From: an uncultured Alphaproteobacteria bacterium
Lineage (GTDB): Bacteria; Pseudomonadota; Alphaproteobacteria; Rs-D84
Length of the DNA stretch: 64,000 nucleotides
NCBI GenBank assembly: GCA_944390125.1
Contig: CALXOX010000001.1
Location: 332,990-396,989, forward strand
Reading direction: 5' to 3'
In this document: positions 37,144 through 47,257 of the stretch, in pieces
Numbering within the stretch: position 1 is the first letter of the stretch
How the letters are laid out: each line of letters begins with the position of its first letter
Notes under the pieces: model-generated
Databases searched by the model: none
The model's input: the letters and a program-made list of their open reading frames with translations, nothing else
Told to the model about the DNA's origin: nothing
Translations under genes and position numbers: made by a program

Positions 37144-37174
37144 AAAAGCCGTCGAATGACGGCTTTTTGTTTTA
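37144..37174 (+). terminator. Terminator between rplT and pheS
   Basis: AAAAGCCGTC-GAAT-GACGGCTTTT followed by TGTTTT, ending about 17 bp before the pheS start codon. Since no promoter is visible between it and pheS, it may act as an attenuator. Confidence 0.75.
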
Positions 37175-37190
37175 ATTTAAGGTAAAGATT

Positions 37191-38138
37191 ATGCAAGAAC
37201 AGATAAAAAACATAAATACGTTGGAAGAATTGCAGGCTTTGTACACGGCAACTTTTGGTAAAAACGGTACGATGACAGCGCGTTTAAAGGAAATGAAAAA
37301 CTTAGACAATGATGCACGCGCGGCTTTAAATCGTGAAAATACAGAATTGCGCGAGTTGTTTAAGGTACGTCAATCGGAATTGGAAAATGCTGCAATGATG
37401 GCGGGTCTGCAGAAACAGAAGCTAGACGTATCTTTGAATAAAGAACCAGAAAATTTTGGAACTCTTCATCCGTTGACACATACATTGGCGGATGTTTCTG
37501 AAATCCTGGAATCATTTGGTTATGAAATGTGGACAGGCCCAGAAGTTGAAGATGATTGGCATAACTTTACTGCATTGAATACACCTGAATATCACCCTGC
37601 TCGTGATATGCAAGACACATTCTTTTTAGAAAATGGTAATGTGATGCGTACGCAGACATCAGCGATACAAATTCGCAGTATGGAAAAGAAAGGTGCGCCT
37701 ATAAAGATGTTTGGTATTGGTGCAACATACCGTAAAGAAATGGATGCAACGCATAGCCCAATGTTTCATCAGATAGAAGGTTTGTATATCGACAAAGATA
37801 TAACAATGTCTGATTTGGTGGCAGATGTTCGTGAATTCTTAAAGAAGTTTTTTGAAATGGATGATGTTGAATTACGTATAAGACCGTCATACTTTCCATT
37901 TACCGAACCAAGTATAGAAATTGACCTGAAATGGCAAGGTAAAAAATGGTTAGAAATTATGGGTGCTGGTATGGTACACCCAAATGTTCTTCGTAATTGC
38001 GGTATAAATCCAGAAGAATACCAAGGTTTTGCGTTTGGTTTTGGTTGGGACAGACTTGCGATGTTGAAGTACGGTTTAAATGATATACGTAAATTCTATG
38101 ACGGCGATGTTCGCTGGTTAAAGAATGCTGGTTTCTAA
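37191..38138 (+). CDS. pheS: Phenylalanyl-tRNA synthetase alpha subunit
   Basis: Catalytic subunit of the (alpha-beta)2 PheRS. 315 residues: a short N-terminal coiled coil (about 1-80), then the class II core with TGPEVEDDWHNFTALNTP, HPARDMQDTF, LRTQTS-equivalent MRTQTSAIQIR, and the C-terminal motif 3 FAFGFGWDRLAMLKYG. Shine-Dalgarno AAGGTAAAG. pheT follows 15 bp later. Confidence 0.97.
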   Translation: MQEQIKNINTLEELQALYTATFGKNGTMTARLKEMKNLDNDARAALNRENTELRELFKVRQSELENAAMMAGLQKQKLDVSLNKEPENFGTLHPLTHTLADVSEILESFGYEMWTGPEVEDDWHNFTALNTPEYHPARDMQDTFFLENGNVMRTQTSAIQIRSMEKKGAPIKMFGIGATYRKEMDATHSPMFHQIEGLYIDKDITMSDLVADVREFLKKFFEMDDVELRIRPSYFPFTEPSIEIDLKWQGKKWLEIMGAGMVHPNVLRNCGINPEEYQGFAFGFGWDRLAMLKYGLNDIRKFYDGDVRWLKNAGF

Positions 38139-38153
38139 TCACGGGGGCAAAAA

Positions 38154-40526
38154 ATGAAGTGGACTTATGATTGGTTAAAAGATTACTTAAAGACAGACGC
38201 AACAGCAGAACAAATTGCTGACACGTTGACTCGTACGGGATTAGAAGTTGAAGATTTAATTGTTCCCGTATCTCCTATTGCGGCAAAGATTGTAGAATGT
38301 GAACCATTGGCTGGTAGCGACCATTTACATATACTGAAAGTAGATGATGGCAGTGGCACTTTACGTCAGGTTGTATGTGGTGCACCAAATGCGCGTGTTG
38401 GTTTAATTTCTGCGCTGGCAACGCCTGGTTGCATAATAGAAGGCCATGAAATTAAAAGTGGAAAATTACGTGGCGTGTTATCAGATGGTATGATGTGCAG
38501 TGGACGTGAATTGGGGATAAATGACGACCATAGTGGTATTGTTGAATTATCAGAAAATACAAAAATAGGATCACCTGTTTTAAATACTGAAATTGTTTTT
38601 GATGCAGGAATTACGCCAAATCGTCCGGATTATCTGGCTGTACGTGGTATTGCGCGTGATTTGTCAGCGACTGGTTTAGGTGAATATATTGCTCCTGTTG
38701 ATGATTTTCCTGAATACGGTACAGGCAGCAGAAATGTACATGTAGAAACAGAAAAATGTCTTGGATATTCTTTGTGTGAAATTCGTAATATAAAAATCGC
38801 ACCAAGTAACAACAAAATATCATCAAGATTACGTGCAATAGGTATAAATCCAAAGAATGCACCAATTGATGCAACAAATTATATTTGTTATGATATGGGG
38901 CAGCCTATGCACTGCTTTGATGCCGATGAAATTCAAGGCGATATTACTGTCAGAATGGCAAAAGATGGTGAAGAATTTACTGATTTATTTGGTACTAAGC
39001 ATACATTAAAAGAAACAGACGTAGTAATTGCTGATGATGCCGGAATTTTGGCTTTGGCTGGCGTTGTTGGTGGTGCGCGTGGTATGACAACAGAAAATAC
39101 AAAGAATATTATTCTGGAAAGTGCTTACTTTAATCCTGTATCTGTACGTAAAACGTCTAAGCGTTTAGGAATATCAACAGATTCTTCATACAGATATGAA
39201 CGTGGCATAGACCCAACTTTAACCCCACGTGCGTTGGCGCGTGCAGCCAATATAATATTGGAACAATGTGGTGGTGAAATATACGGCACTGTTGCTGCGG
39301 GTGAATTCTTTAATCCACCTGCAGAATATGGTGATGCAACAGAAGAATTCTGGGAAGATTGGGAAAACATAATGAAAAATAAGTATGTTCCTAAGATAAG
39401 ATATACTCCAGATATCTTTGGTAAAAAAACTGGTATAGAAATGGATGAGGTTGAACAACATAATATCTTGTTTGACTTAGGGTACGAGATAGATGAAGAC
39501 GATAAAAGTTGGATTTTAACTCCGCCATCTAATCGTGTTGATGTAGAGATACCAGAAAATATTGTTTCTGAACTAATTCGTATATATGGTTATGATAATA
39601 TTGCAAAAGCTGCGGTTCATAAACCTACAGATTCTGCACCACATCGTGATTACTACATAGATAAAAAACGAGAATTAGCGACGCGTGGGTTGAATGAAGC
39701 AAAATCTTTCGGTTTTGGTAATTCTAAAATCGAAGAAATGTTATCTGATAAATCGATTGTAAAAATAGCAAATCCTATTGTGAACGATATGGATACGGCT
39801 CGCAATGGGTTGTTGGGTAATTTGCTAGGTTTTGTTGCTGAAAATGAAAAACGTGGTTTTCCTGATTTGAATATATTTGAATTGGGAACTGTATTTGATG
39901 GTGATAAACCTGACGAACAACATACTCAGATTTGCGTTATCAGAACTGGTAATACTTCACCTAAACATTGGCAACGTAGGAATCGCCCAACAGACATTTA
40001 CGATGTAAAGGCAGATTTGGTTGCATTGATGCATGGTCAGCGTTTTACTGTATCTACAGATAATGCACCGCTATGGGCACATCCGTTCAGATATGGTGCG
40101 ATTATGCAAGGCAAAAAGAAAATTGCTGAGTTTGGTGAAATACATCCGTCTATTGCACATAAGTTGAAAATTAAAACAAATGTAAACATTGCAATAGTAG
40201 ATGATGTTGAAAACTTACCAAATGCTCGCAGGCCAAAAGAACCTGTAGTAAGTGAATTTCAACCGATTACACGTGATTTTGCGTTTATAGTTGATGCAGA
40301 TTTTCCTGCAGAAAAATTGGTCGGAACTGCTGTTTCGACAGACGCACGTATAACAGATTCGATTGTATTTGATGCGTTTGATATGGGTGATGGCAAGAAG
40401 TCAATTGCGTTCACTATAACAATCACACCGACAGAAAATATGTCTGACGAAGATTTGCAAAAATTGCAGAATGCTGTGATTGCAAATGTAGAAAAGAAGT
40501 GTGATGCAAAAATACGTGATAAATAA
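38154..40526 (+). CDS. pheT: Phenylalanyl-tRNA synthetase beta subunit
   Basis: Beta subunit (790 aa): N-terminal tRNA-binding OB domain (about 40-150, AKIVECEPLAGSDHLHILKVDDG, CGAPNAR, DGMMCSGRELG), the B3/B4 editing region (about 210-385, GRGEY-type YRYERGID), B5, the class II-like core and the C-terminal anticodon-binding FDX-ACB domain (RDFAFIVDADFP, AFTITITP). Two-gene operon with pheS, ended by a bidirectional terminator. Confidence 0.97.
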   Translation: MKWTYDWLKDYLKTDATAEQIADTLTRTGLEVEDLIVPVSPIAAKIVECEPLAGSDHLHILKVDDGSGTLRQVVCGAPNARVGLISALATPGCIIEGHEIKSGKLRGVLSDGMMCSGRELGINDDHSGIVELSENTKIGSPVLNTEIVFDAGITPNRPDYLAVRGIARDLSATGLGEYIAPVDDFPEYGTGSRNVHVETEKCLGYSLCEIRNIKIAPSNNKISSRLRAIGINPKNAPIDATNYICYDMGQPMHCFDADEIQGDITVRMAKDGEEFTDLFGTKHTLKETDVVIADDAGILALAGVVGGARGMTTENTKNIILESAYFNPVSVRKTSKRLGISTDSSYRYERGIDPTLTPRALARAANIILEQCGGEIYGTVAAGEFFNPPAEYGDATEEFWEDWENIMKNKYVPKIRYTPDIFGKKTGIEMDEVEQHNILFDLGYEIDEDDKSWILTPPSNRVDVEIPENIVSELIRIYGYDNIAKAAVHKPTDSAPHRDYYIDKKRELATRGLNEAKSFGFGNSKIEEMLSDKSIVKIANPIVNDMDTARNGLLGNLLGFVAENEKRGFPDLNIFELGTVFDGDKPDEQHTQICVIRTGNTSPKHWQRRNRPTDIYDVKADLVALMHGQRFTVSTDNAPLWAHPFRYGAIMQGKKKIAEFGEIHPSIAHKLKIKTNVNIAIVDDVENLPNARRPKEPVVSEFQPITRDFAFIVDADFPAEKLVGTAVSTDARITDSIVFDAFDMGDGKKSIAFTITITPTENMSDEDLQKLQNAVIANVEKKCDAKIRDK

Positions 40527-40531
40527 AAAGT

Positions 40532-40560
40532 AAAAAGCCGGTAAATACCGGCTTTTTATA
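40532..40560. terminator. Bidirectional intrinsic terminator
   Basis: AAAGCCGGTA-AA-TACCGGCTTT between convergent pheT and nth. Confidence 0.9.
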
Positions 40561-41218
40561 TAGTTCTATCTGCTGCCTTACACCATTTCGCAACGGGGCA
40601 TTCATTGCACTTAGGTCGCAGTGCTTTACAAATATATCTTCCATGTAAAACCATAACGTGATTTACAATTGGATGATATTTTTTGGGGATTATTTTTAAT
40701 AATTGTTCTTCAACTTTTTCTGGTGTATTTGCATCTGCACCAACCCAACCATAGCGATGAGAATTTCTAAATACATGAGTATCAACACCTATATTTGGTG
40801 CATCCCATAACACGTTCATGACTACGTTCGCGGTCTTTTGCCCTATTCCAGGTAATTTCATTAAAGCATCGCGATTATGATATTTTTTCGGGAATTTATA
40901 ATTTTCATCCTTTCCGTTTTCGTCATTCATCAATGCAGCTGCAAGACCTATAATACTTTTTGCTTTATTGTTAAAAAAAGACAAAACACGAATATGTCTT
41001 TTCAAACCATCTTCACCAAGAGCCAACATTTTTGCTGGTGACGGTGCTACGCGAAACAATTCAGGCGTTACTTCGTTTACTTTTTTATCAGTTGCCTGTG
41101 CAGACAGAATTACCGCCACCGCAAAATTAAATTCATTGGTATGATACAATTCACTGCGTATCGTCATATCGATTACGCTTGGAACATGCTTGAAATATAT
41201 TTCCGGTGTTAAAGCCAT
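40556..41218 (-). CDS. nth: Endonuclease III
   Basis: Bifunctional DNA glycosylase/AP lyase removing oxidised pyrimidines. HhH-GPD region LPGIGQKTANVVMNVLWDAPNIGVDTHVFR holds the catalytic Lys and Asp, and the C-terminus has the 4Fe-4S loop C-x6-C-x2-C-x5-C (CKALRPKCNECPVAKWC). I start it at the ATG at 41218, just after the stop of the upstream gene; the extension to a TTG at 41230 would overlap that gene. 220 aa. Confidence 0.96.
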   Translation of the reverse strand: MALTPEIYFKHVPSVIDMTIRSELYHTNEFNFAVAVILSAQATDKKVNEVTPELFRVAPSPAKMLALGEDGLKRHIRVLSFFNNKAKSIIGLAAALMNDENGKDENYKFPKKYHNRDALMKLPGIGQKTANVVMNVLWDAPNIGVDTHVFRNSHRYGWVGADANTPEKVEEQLLKIIPKKYHPIVNHVMVLHGRYICKALRPKCNECPVAKWCKAADRTI

Positions 41219-41219
41219 T

Positions 41220-41597
41220 TTATTCAGCAAAATTAAAATGTTCTAAGCGAGTTTCGCATAATTTCTGGCAATCGGAATTGCAAATATTTCGAACCTCTTC
41301 TTCTGAATCACCGTACATTTCAACGGTATCAACCCACAAGTTTTTATGTTCCGCATTCGATGCAAAGCACAAACATCTTGTTGTGTATTTTTCAGAATTT
41401 GTTTGTTCGTCTTTTATGACTTCATCGCCAATACGTTCATAATTTGCAGAAAAACTTTTTTCTACGCCAATTCCTGTGCATTGAGATGTAATTTTAATTT
41501 TATGGTCATCTGTATCCAGTGTACCAATATAAAATCCTGCAAAGAAAATTATTGCGGCACATAATACCCATAAACAAAGTATTAAAAGTTTACGCAT
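41220..41597 (-). CDS. Hypothetical single-pass membrane/exported protein
   Basis: An unrecognised 125-residue protein with one N-terminal hydrophobic segment (about 4-25, LLILCLWVLCAAIIFFAGFYIG), best read as an uncleaved anchor or signal. The periplasmic part has seven cysteines (QCTG, RCLCFA, NICNSDCQKLCE), suggesting disulfides. Located between ileS and nth and probably cotranscribed with both. Confidence 0.6.
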   Translation of the reverse strand: MRKLLILCLWVLCAAIIFFAGFYIGTLDTDDHKIKITSQCTGIGVEKSFSANYERIGDEVIKDEQTNSEKYTTRCLCFASNAEHKNLWVDTVEMYGDSEEEVRNICNSDCQKLCETRLEHFNFAE

Positions 41598-41622
41598 AGT
41601 TATCTCCTTTCCTTACTTTTAT

Positions 41623-44600
41623 TTAAGCCTTTGTGATAGAAATGGATAAATTATATCCTTCTATTTCTGTATTATACTCACCAGAGGCCGTTTGTGATAT
41701 ATTTTTTATCAATGCTTCACTCATTATACGATTTTTATGTTGTTCAATCGCATTGGCAAGTGCTGGGTCTGCGCTATATTCCATATTTATACGGTCAGAA
41801 ACATCCAAGCCCATGGTCTTACGTGTATCTTGAATGAAACGTAGTGCGTCATTTGCCAAACCTTCCGCAACCAGCTCAGAATTTATTTCTGTGTCTAATA
41901 CGACAACAGCGGTACTATCTGGCAATGCTGCACCTGTGACCCCTTCTTTGACAGTCAAACGCTTTTCAAATTCATCACTGTTCAAAGAATAAGAACCAAC
42001 ATTTAATTTACCGTCAGAGATTTCATAATTACCCTGTTTGACCGCTGGTATGATTTCTTTTAATGCGCCACCTAAACGAGCACCAATTTTTGGTGTGATT
42101 AGGTACACAAAAGAATCTGCCACTGTTGATATATCAGCAGTAAATTCTACAGATTTTACATTTAATTCGTCACGAATTATGTTTGCATAATTTTCCAAAT
42201 TTACACCAGCAACAGTCATTTTTGCTAACGGTAAACGATTGCGCAGTTTATATTGTTCACGTAATTGTTTACCAACAGATACAATTGCTTGAACACGACG
42301 CATATCTTCTACGATTTTATGGTCATATTCAGACGCGATAGGAAATTCTTGCAGATGGACACTTTCTGCACCAGTTAAATTTCTGTAGATATAATCACTA
42401 ATAAATGGTGCAAATGGAGCCAAGGTGCGGCATACGTTTGTCAGAACACAAAACAGAGTATCAAACGCATCTTGGTCTTCATCCCAGAAACGTTCACGAC
42501 TGCGACGAATATACCAATTATTTAATACATCTAAGAATCTGATAAATTCCTTGATAGCAACGTCTGGTTTATATTCGTCCAATGCGTTACCGACAACTGA
42601 TACCAATTCATTTAATTCTGCGATGATATATTTATCTAACGCATTTTCAGAACTAACAGTGTCGCGTGCAGTGATATTTCCAGCATTGGCATACAATGTA
42701 AAGAAGTGATATGCATTCCACAACGGCGTCAGAATTGTCTTTGTAGGTTCTGCGAAAACTTTACCTTCTTTATCAACTGGAACAGGTTCTGCCTTCATAA
42801 AGTTAGAACCCTGGATGAATAAGCGAATTGCATCTGCACCAAATTGTTCAATTTGTTCTTCTGGATTGACAAAGTTCTTTAAAGATTTAGAGAACTTCTT
42901 TTTATTTTCATCAACCACCATACCGTTCGCAGATACTGTCTTGAACGCCGGTTTATCAAATAAAGCAGTTGCCAGAACCATCAAAGAATAGAACCAGCCG
43001 CGCGTCTGATCTTGACCTTCGATGATATAATCTGCTGGGAAGGTTGCTTCAAATTTATCTTTGTTTTCAAAAGGATAATGTAATGAAGCCCAAGGCATAG
43101 AACCAGATTCTACCCAACAATCTAGAACGTCTGTAATGCGCTTCCATCCGTCTTTTGTCAGTTTGTCTAATGTTGGTCTGTGCAGATCTTCAACTTTTAC
43201 ACCAAAGAATTCTTCCAGTTCTGCAATAGAGCCAAATACTTTGTATTCGCCATCTTTTTCCCAAATTGGTAGTGGTGTTCCCCAGAAACGATTTCTGGAA
43301 ATAGACCAAGGACGTGCACCTTCAATCCAAGTACGGAAACGTTCGCCTGCAGAGGTCCAATTTACTTTTTTGTTATTGGCAATCAACAAATCGCGAATTT
43401 TTGGCACGTCGATATACCAAGAATCTGTTGCACGATAAATCAATTTTTCTTTACTGCGGTCGCTGTAAGGATAGCTGTGCTTGTATTGTTCTTTCTTCAC
43501 CAAATGACCGTTATCGCGCAAATGCTGAATGATTTTTGGGTTGGCTTCAAAAATATTTTCACCAGCCCAATCTTTAACATCACTGGTAAAGTTTCCATAG
43601 TTATCAACGTTCAACAGAACTGGGAATTTTGGGTCTATATTTTTTGCAGCCCAAAAGTCATCTGCACCATATGCCGGTGCAATATGAACGATGCCAGTAC
43701 CGTCTTCGTCCGATACATATTCAGCTGGAATTACTTGATACAACAAATCAGATGTATTTTCGTAATAATCAAATAAAGGCTTATAGTGCAATCCTGCCAA
43801 ATCTTTACCACTTACTTCACCGATTTTCTCTGCGTTTGCAAATTGTTTTTCGTATGCTTTTAAGCGGCTTTCCGCAATTACATAAACTGCGCCATCAGAA
43901 TCCTTCATACGTAGATATTTCATATTAGGATTTACTGCCAATGCACTATTTGCCGGCAATGTCCAGGGCGTTGTTGTCCATGCCAGAACACGGTCGCCAT
44001 TTTCTAATTCAAACCAAACTGTTACGGCGTCATCAACAACATCACGATAATCTTGGGATGCTTCTGAATTAGAGACAACAGTACCGTTTACCCAGTCAAA
44101 AGGATTTACGCTGTAGTCCTTATATAATAAACCTTTTTCATATAAGGATTTCAGAGTCCATAACATGGATTCCATGTAATTTTTATCCATGGTTTTGTAT
44201 CCATAACCATCACCAACGTCAACCCAACGGCCCATACGTTCGATGAATTTTTCCCATTCTTTTGTATAGGTCAAAACATCCGTGCGGCACATATCGCAGA
44301 ATGCATCAATACCTTGATCGGCAACGATATCTTTGGCTTGTTTGCCCTGCTTTTTTTCGACCGAGTTTTCAGCAGGCAACCCATGGCAATCCCACCCTAA
44401 TTCACGGACAACATGCTTACCACGCATGGTCTGATAACGACCGACCATGTCTTTAATTGCTGAAACACCTAAATGCCCCCAGTGTGGTAAACCGTTACCA
44501 AAAGGCGGCCCGTCATAGAAAGAAAACGGATGACCTAGTTTGGTTTTATTTAAAGATTTGTGAAATGTGTCATCTTTACGCCAGAAAGCCAATACTTCAT

Positions 44601-44649
44601 GTTCTAATTCTGGGAAATTAGCTTTTGGTTCGGTCTTTGGGTATGCCAT
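41623..44649 (-). CDS. ileS: Isoleucyl-tRNA synthetase, eukaryotic-like type (IleS2)
   Basis: Charges tRNA-Ile. 1008 residues; class I HIGH motif as YDGPPFGNGLPHWGHL (about 46-61), zinc-free type, and KMSKS as KKFSKSLKNFVNP (about 590). The GNGLPHWGH form, the long C-terminal extension and the missing C-terminal zinc finger are features of the type 2 (eukaryotic-like) IleRS, the form linked in other bacteria to natural mupirocin tolerance. The editing domain (WTTTPWTLPANSALAV, GTGIVHIAPAYGADDF) is present. The leader contains a terminator 15 nt before the Shine-Dalgarno TAAGGAG, so attenuation is likely. Confidence 0.97.
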   Translation of the reverse strand: MAYPKTEPKANFPELEHEVLAFWRKDDTFHKSLNKTKLGHPFSFYDGPPFGNGLPHWGHLGVSAIKDMVGRYQTMRGKHVVRELGWDCHGLPAENSVEKKQGKQAKDIVADQGIDAFCDMCRTDVLTYTKEWEKFIERMGRWVDVGDGYGYKTMDKNYMESMLWTLKSLYEKGLLYKDYSVNPFDWVNGTVVSNSEASQDYRDVVDDAVTVWFELENGDRVLAWTTTPWTLPANSALAVNPNMKYLRMKDSDGAVYVIAESRLKAYEKQFANAEKIGEVSGKDLAGLHYKPLFDYYENTSDLLYQVIPAEYVSDEDGTGIVHIAPAYGADDFWAAKNIDPKFPVLLNVDNYGNFTSDVKDWAGENIFEANPKIIQHLRDNGHLVKKEQYKHSYPYSDRSKEKLIYRATDSWYIDVPKIRDLLIANNKKVNWTSAGERFRTWIEGARPWSISRNRFWGTPLPIWEKDGEYKVFGSIAELEEFFGVKVEDLHRPTLDKLTKDGWKRITDVLDCWVESGSMPWASLHYPFENKDKFEATFPADYIIEGQDQTRGWFYSLMVLATALFDKPAFKTVSANGMVVDENKKKFSKSLKNFVNPEEQIEQFGADAIRLFIQGSNFMKAEPVPVDKEGKVFAEPTKTILTPLWNAYHFFTLYANAGNITARDTVSSENALDKYIIAELNELVSVVGNALDEYKPDVAIKEFIRFLDVLNNWYIRRSRERFWDEDQDAFDTLFCVLTNVCRTLAPFAPFISDYIYRNLTGAESVHLQEFPIASEYDHKIVEDMRRVQAIVSVGKQLREQYKLRNRLPLAKMTVAGVNLENYANIIRDELNVKSVEFTADISTVADSFVYLITPKIGARLGGALKEIIPAVKQGNYEISDGKLNVGSYSLNSDEFEKRLTVKEGVTGAALPDSTAVVVLDTEINSELVAEGLANDALRFIQDTRKTMGLDVSDRINMEYSADPALANAIEQHKNRIMSEALIKNISQTASGEYNTEIEGYNLSISITKA

Positions 44650-44766
44650 ATTATGTACTCCTTAGCATTATAAAAAACGGGCGCTATATGCGCCCCAGCC
44701 ACGTGCAGAAGCGCGGTGCCAAGTTATTTTATAATAATTATCGTTGTCTTTTTCATATTAAACCTA
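44650..44766 (-). promoter_or_regulatory. Leader of ileS with probable attenuator
   Basis: Between tRNA-Thr(CGT) and ileS, the minus strand carries TGGCACCGCGC (44721-44711, exactly the 11 nt of the aspS T-box bulge region), then a GC-rich stretch, then a terminator hairpin with U-tract just before the ribosome binding site. No promoter is evident after the hairpin. Unlike aspS, no stem pairs across the TGGCACC bulge, and tRNA-Ile normally has A73, which would need UGGU; so a true T-box is doubtful, although attenuation is likely. Confidence 0.5.
44671..44695 (-). terminator. Terminator/attenuator before ileS
   Basis: Minus strand GGGCGC-ATATA-GCGCCC followed by GTTTTTT, ending about 22 nt before the ileS ATG. 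Confidence 0.85.
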
Positions 44767-44842
44767 TGGTGCCGGTTATAGGACTTGAACCTACGACCCC
44801 CTCATTACGAATGAGATGCTCTACCAGCTGAGCTAAACCGGC
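44767..44842 (-). tRNA. tRNA-Thr (anticodon CGT)
   Basis: A 76-nt cloverleaf: acceptor GCCGGTT / AACCGGC, D-arm GCTCAGCTGGTAGAGC, anticodon loop TTCGTAA (CGT), T-loop TTCAAGT, encoded CCA. Located between mnmG and ileS on the same strand. Confidence 0.96.
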
Positions 44843-44869
44843 ATGTGGCACTTATCATAGTATATGTTT

Positions 44870-46522
44870 CTATGAATTTCCACATTTAATTTTACGTAAT
44901 ACTACCATTATACCAGCCGGGGTCATCCCAGGAATTCTTGACAAGTCCGCGATATTTTCTGGTCTGGTTGCAGTCAACTTTTCTATCAACTCGTTTGTTA
45001 AACCAGGCATTTTTTTATATTCAAAATTCGCTGGTATTTTTAATTCCGCATCACGTTTGTATGCCGCTATTTCACGTTCATTGCGCTGGATGTATCCAGC
45101 ATAAAATTTATCGTTTTCTGCAATGATTTTTTCTTTACGCGCAAACTTTTCTTCGTACTGTTCTTCTGATATTAAACCAAGTTTTACACCAATTTTTCCT
45201 AAACGCACAATCGCATTATCGCTACGCAGTGATAATCTATATTCTGCACGGGATGTAAACATACGGTATGGTTCATCCACACCAAGAGTTGTTATATCGT
45301 CAATCAATACACCAATCATAGAATTTGTTCTGTCCAGATTTAATGTATCTTTACCTAACGCAAATGCGGCGGCGTTGGCACCAGCAACTATACCTTGGGC
45401 GGCGGCTTCTTCATAACCAGATGTTCCGTTTATCTGACCGGCAAAGAATAAACCTGAGATATCTTTGGATTCCAAAGTTTCTTTTAATGCGCGTGCATCA
45501 ATTGCATCATATTCAATCGCATAACCATAACGGACAATTTTTGCATTTTCTAACCCAGGAATTGTACGAATCCATATGTCTTGAATATCTGCACCAAAAC
45601 TGGTTGATATACCATTTGGATAAATTAAATTACTATTTAAACCTTCTGGTTCCAAGAATACATGATGAGACAAGTGTTCTGGAAAGCGCATAACTTTATC
45701 TTCTAAAGATGGACAATAGCGGGGCCCTGTACCACGAATATCACCATTGTACATAGGCGCATTTTTTATATTTTCACGGATTATTTCATGAGTACGTTCT
45801 GTAGTATGTGTTATATAACAAACTGCCTCATAATTATTATTTGGGTTTGGCGCAGAAAACCAATCGTGTGGATTATCGCCTGGTTGTAATTCGCAAACCG
45901 AAAAATCAATTGATGATTTATCGATACGTGCAGGAGTTCCCGTCTTTAAACGCATTAAATGAAATCCTGCGTCGGATAAAACACCAGAAATATTTTTGTC
46001 TGGTGCCTGGTACTCACCATTATCCATCAATCGACCAGACGGTATTTTTTCACTTCCACGTGTAACTAATCCCTGTAAAAAAGTTCCAGTTGTTAAAACA
46101 ATTGCATTTGCAGAATATTTATTGTTTATAACTTTATTTACCAAATCTAAGCTTTCAACGGTTTCAAAATGAATGGTTAGATTTTTATAATTGTTCAGAA
46201 TTTTGACTATTTCTTTATGGTAAAGTTCGCGGTCTATTTGAGCGCGTAACGCCTGTGTTGCTGCACCATGTGAAGCATTTAAAGTCCGAAAATGAATACC
46301 AGCGGCGTCGGCAGCAATGCTCATTACCCCACCCAAAGCATCAATTTCGGCGACCATCTGTGATTTACCTGGACCACCGATGCTGGGGTTGCAAGACATT
46401 GCGCCCAAGTCTGTTTCACATTGGGTAAGCAACAAAGTTTGCGCGCCACGCCGTGCAGATGCCGCAGCGGCTTCTACACCGGCGTGACCACCACCAATAA
46501 CTATTACATCAAATTCTGTCAT
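44870..46522 (-). CDS. mnmG: tRNA uridine-5-carboxymethylaminomethyl synthase MnmG
   Basis: FAD-dependent enzyme that with MnmE modifies the wobble U34 of several tRNAs. Signatures: dinucleotide-binding [87 protein letters not shown] and [17 protein letters not shown]. At 550 residues it is about 70 shorter than typical MnmG; the C-terminal helical domain is reduced but keeps the conserved end ([25 protein letters not shown]). mnmE and rsmG are not nearby. Confidence 0.95.
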   Translation of the reverse strand: MTEFDVIVIGGGHAGVEAAAASARRGAQTLLLTQCETDLGAMSCNPSIGGPGKSQMVAEIDALGGVMSIAADAAGIHFRTLNASHGAATQALRAQIDRELYHKEIVKILNNYKNLTIHFETVESLDLVNKVINNKYSANAIVLTTGTFLQGLVTRGSEKIPSGRLMDNGEYQAPDKNISGVLSDAGFHLMRLKTGTPARIDKSSIDFSVCELQPGDNPHDWFSAPNPNNNYEAVCYITHTTERTHEIIRENIKNAPMYNGDIRGTGPRYCPSLEDKVMRFPEHLSHHVFLEPEGLNSNLIYPNGISTSFGADIQDIWIRTIPGLENAKIVRYGYAIEYDAIDARALKETLESKDISGLFFAGQINGTSGYEEAAAQGIVAGANAAAFALGKDTLNLDRTNSMIGVLIDDITTLGVDEPYRMFTSRAEYRLSLRSDNAIVRLGKIGVKLGLISEEQYEEKFARKEKIIAENDKFYAGYIQRNEREIAAYKRDAELKIPANFEYKKMPGLTNELIEKLTATRPENIADLSRIPGMTPAGIMVVLRKIKCGNS

Positions 46523-46527
46523 AGTGA

Positions 46528-47256
46528 TTAAAATCTTCCCATACCACCGTTTACATGCAAGGTTTGTCCGTTGATATAAGATGCTTCATCAGATGCCAAG
46601 AAGACGCATGCATTTGCGATATCTTCTGGTTCACCAAAGCGACCAGCTGGGATTTGTGCCAAATATGACTTTTTCAAATCTTCTGATAAAACATCTGTCA
46701 TAGGAGTTTTAATAAAGCCTGGGGCAATACAGTTTGCTGTGATACCACGAGAACCAATTTCAGCTGCAATAGATTTTGTCATTGCAATCATACCACCCTT
46801 TGACGCTGCATAATTTGCTTGTCCTGGGCCACCAATAGTACCGATGATGGATGCCATATTGATGATACGACCAAAACGGTTTTTCATCATAGGCATAATT
46901 ACTGCACGGCACATTTTAAAACATGAACGCAGATTTGTATTTATAACATCTTCAAATTGATCATCTGTCATACGCATCAGAAGAGTATCTTTTGTAATAC
47001 CTGCGTTGTTTACAACGATATCAATTTTACCAGCAGTATCGATGGTAGATTGAACTAAATCAATTGCTCCACCTTCAGATGCCAAATCAACTGGAATTTT
47101 GATATAAGAATCATCAAATTGAGAATTTAATTTATCAATGCTACGACCGGATACAACAACAGTTGCACCAGCTTCTTTCATTTTTTTAGCGATTGCGCCA
47201 CCAATACCACCAGTTGCGCCTGTAATTAAAGCTACTTTACCTGTTAAATCAAACAT
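46528..47256 (-). CDS. fabG: 3-oxoacyl-ACP reductase
   Basis: NADPH-dependent reductase of fatty acid synthesis. 242 residues with Rossmann motif [20 protein letters not shown] ([10 protein letters not shown]), catalytic Ser in [11 protein letters not shown] and the YxxxK in ANYAASKGG, and the C-terminal [14 protein letters not shown]. It follows fabD by 1 bp, forming fabD-fabG. Confidence 0.96.
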   Translation of the reverse strand: MFDLTGKVALITGATGGIGGAIAKKMKEAGATVVVSGRSIDKLNSQFDDSYIKIPVDLASEGGAIDLVQSTIDTAGKIDIVVNNAGITKDTLLMRMTDDQFEDVINTNLRSCFKMCRAVIMPMMKNRFGRIINMASIIGTIGGPGQANYAASKGGMIAMTKSIAAEIGSRGITANCIAPGFIKTPMTDVLSEDLKKSYLAQIPAGRFGEPEDIANACVFLASDEASYINGQTLHVNGGMGRF

Positions 47257-47257
47257 T

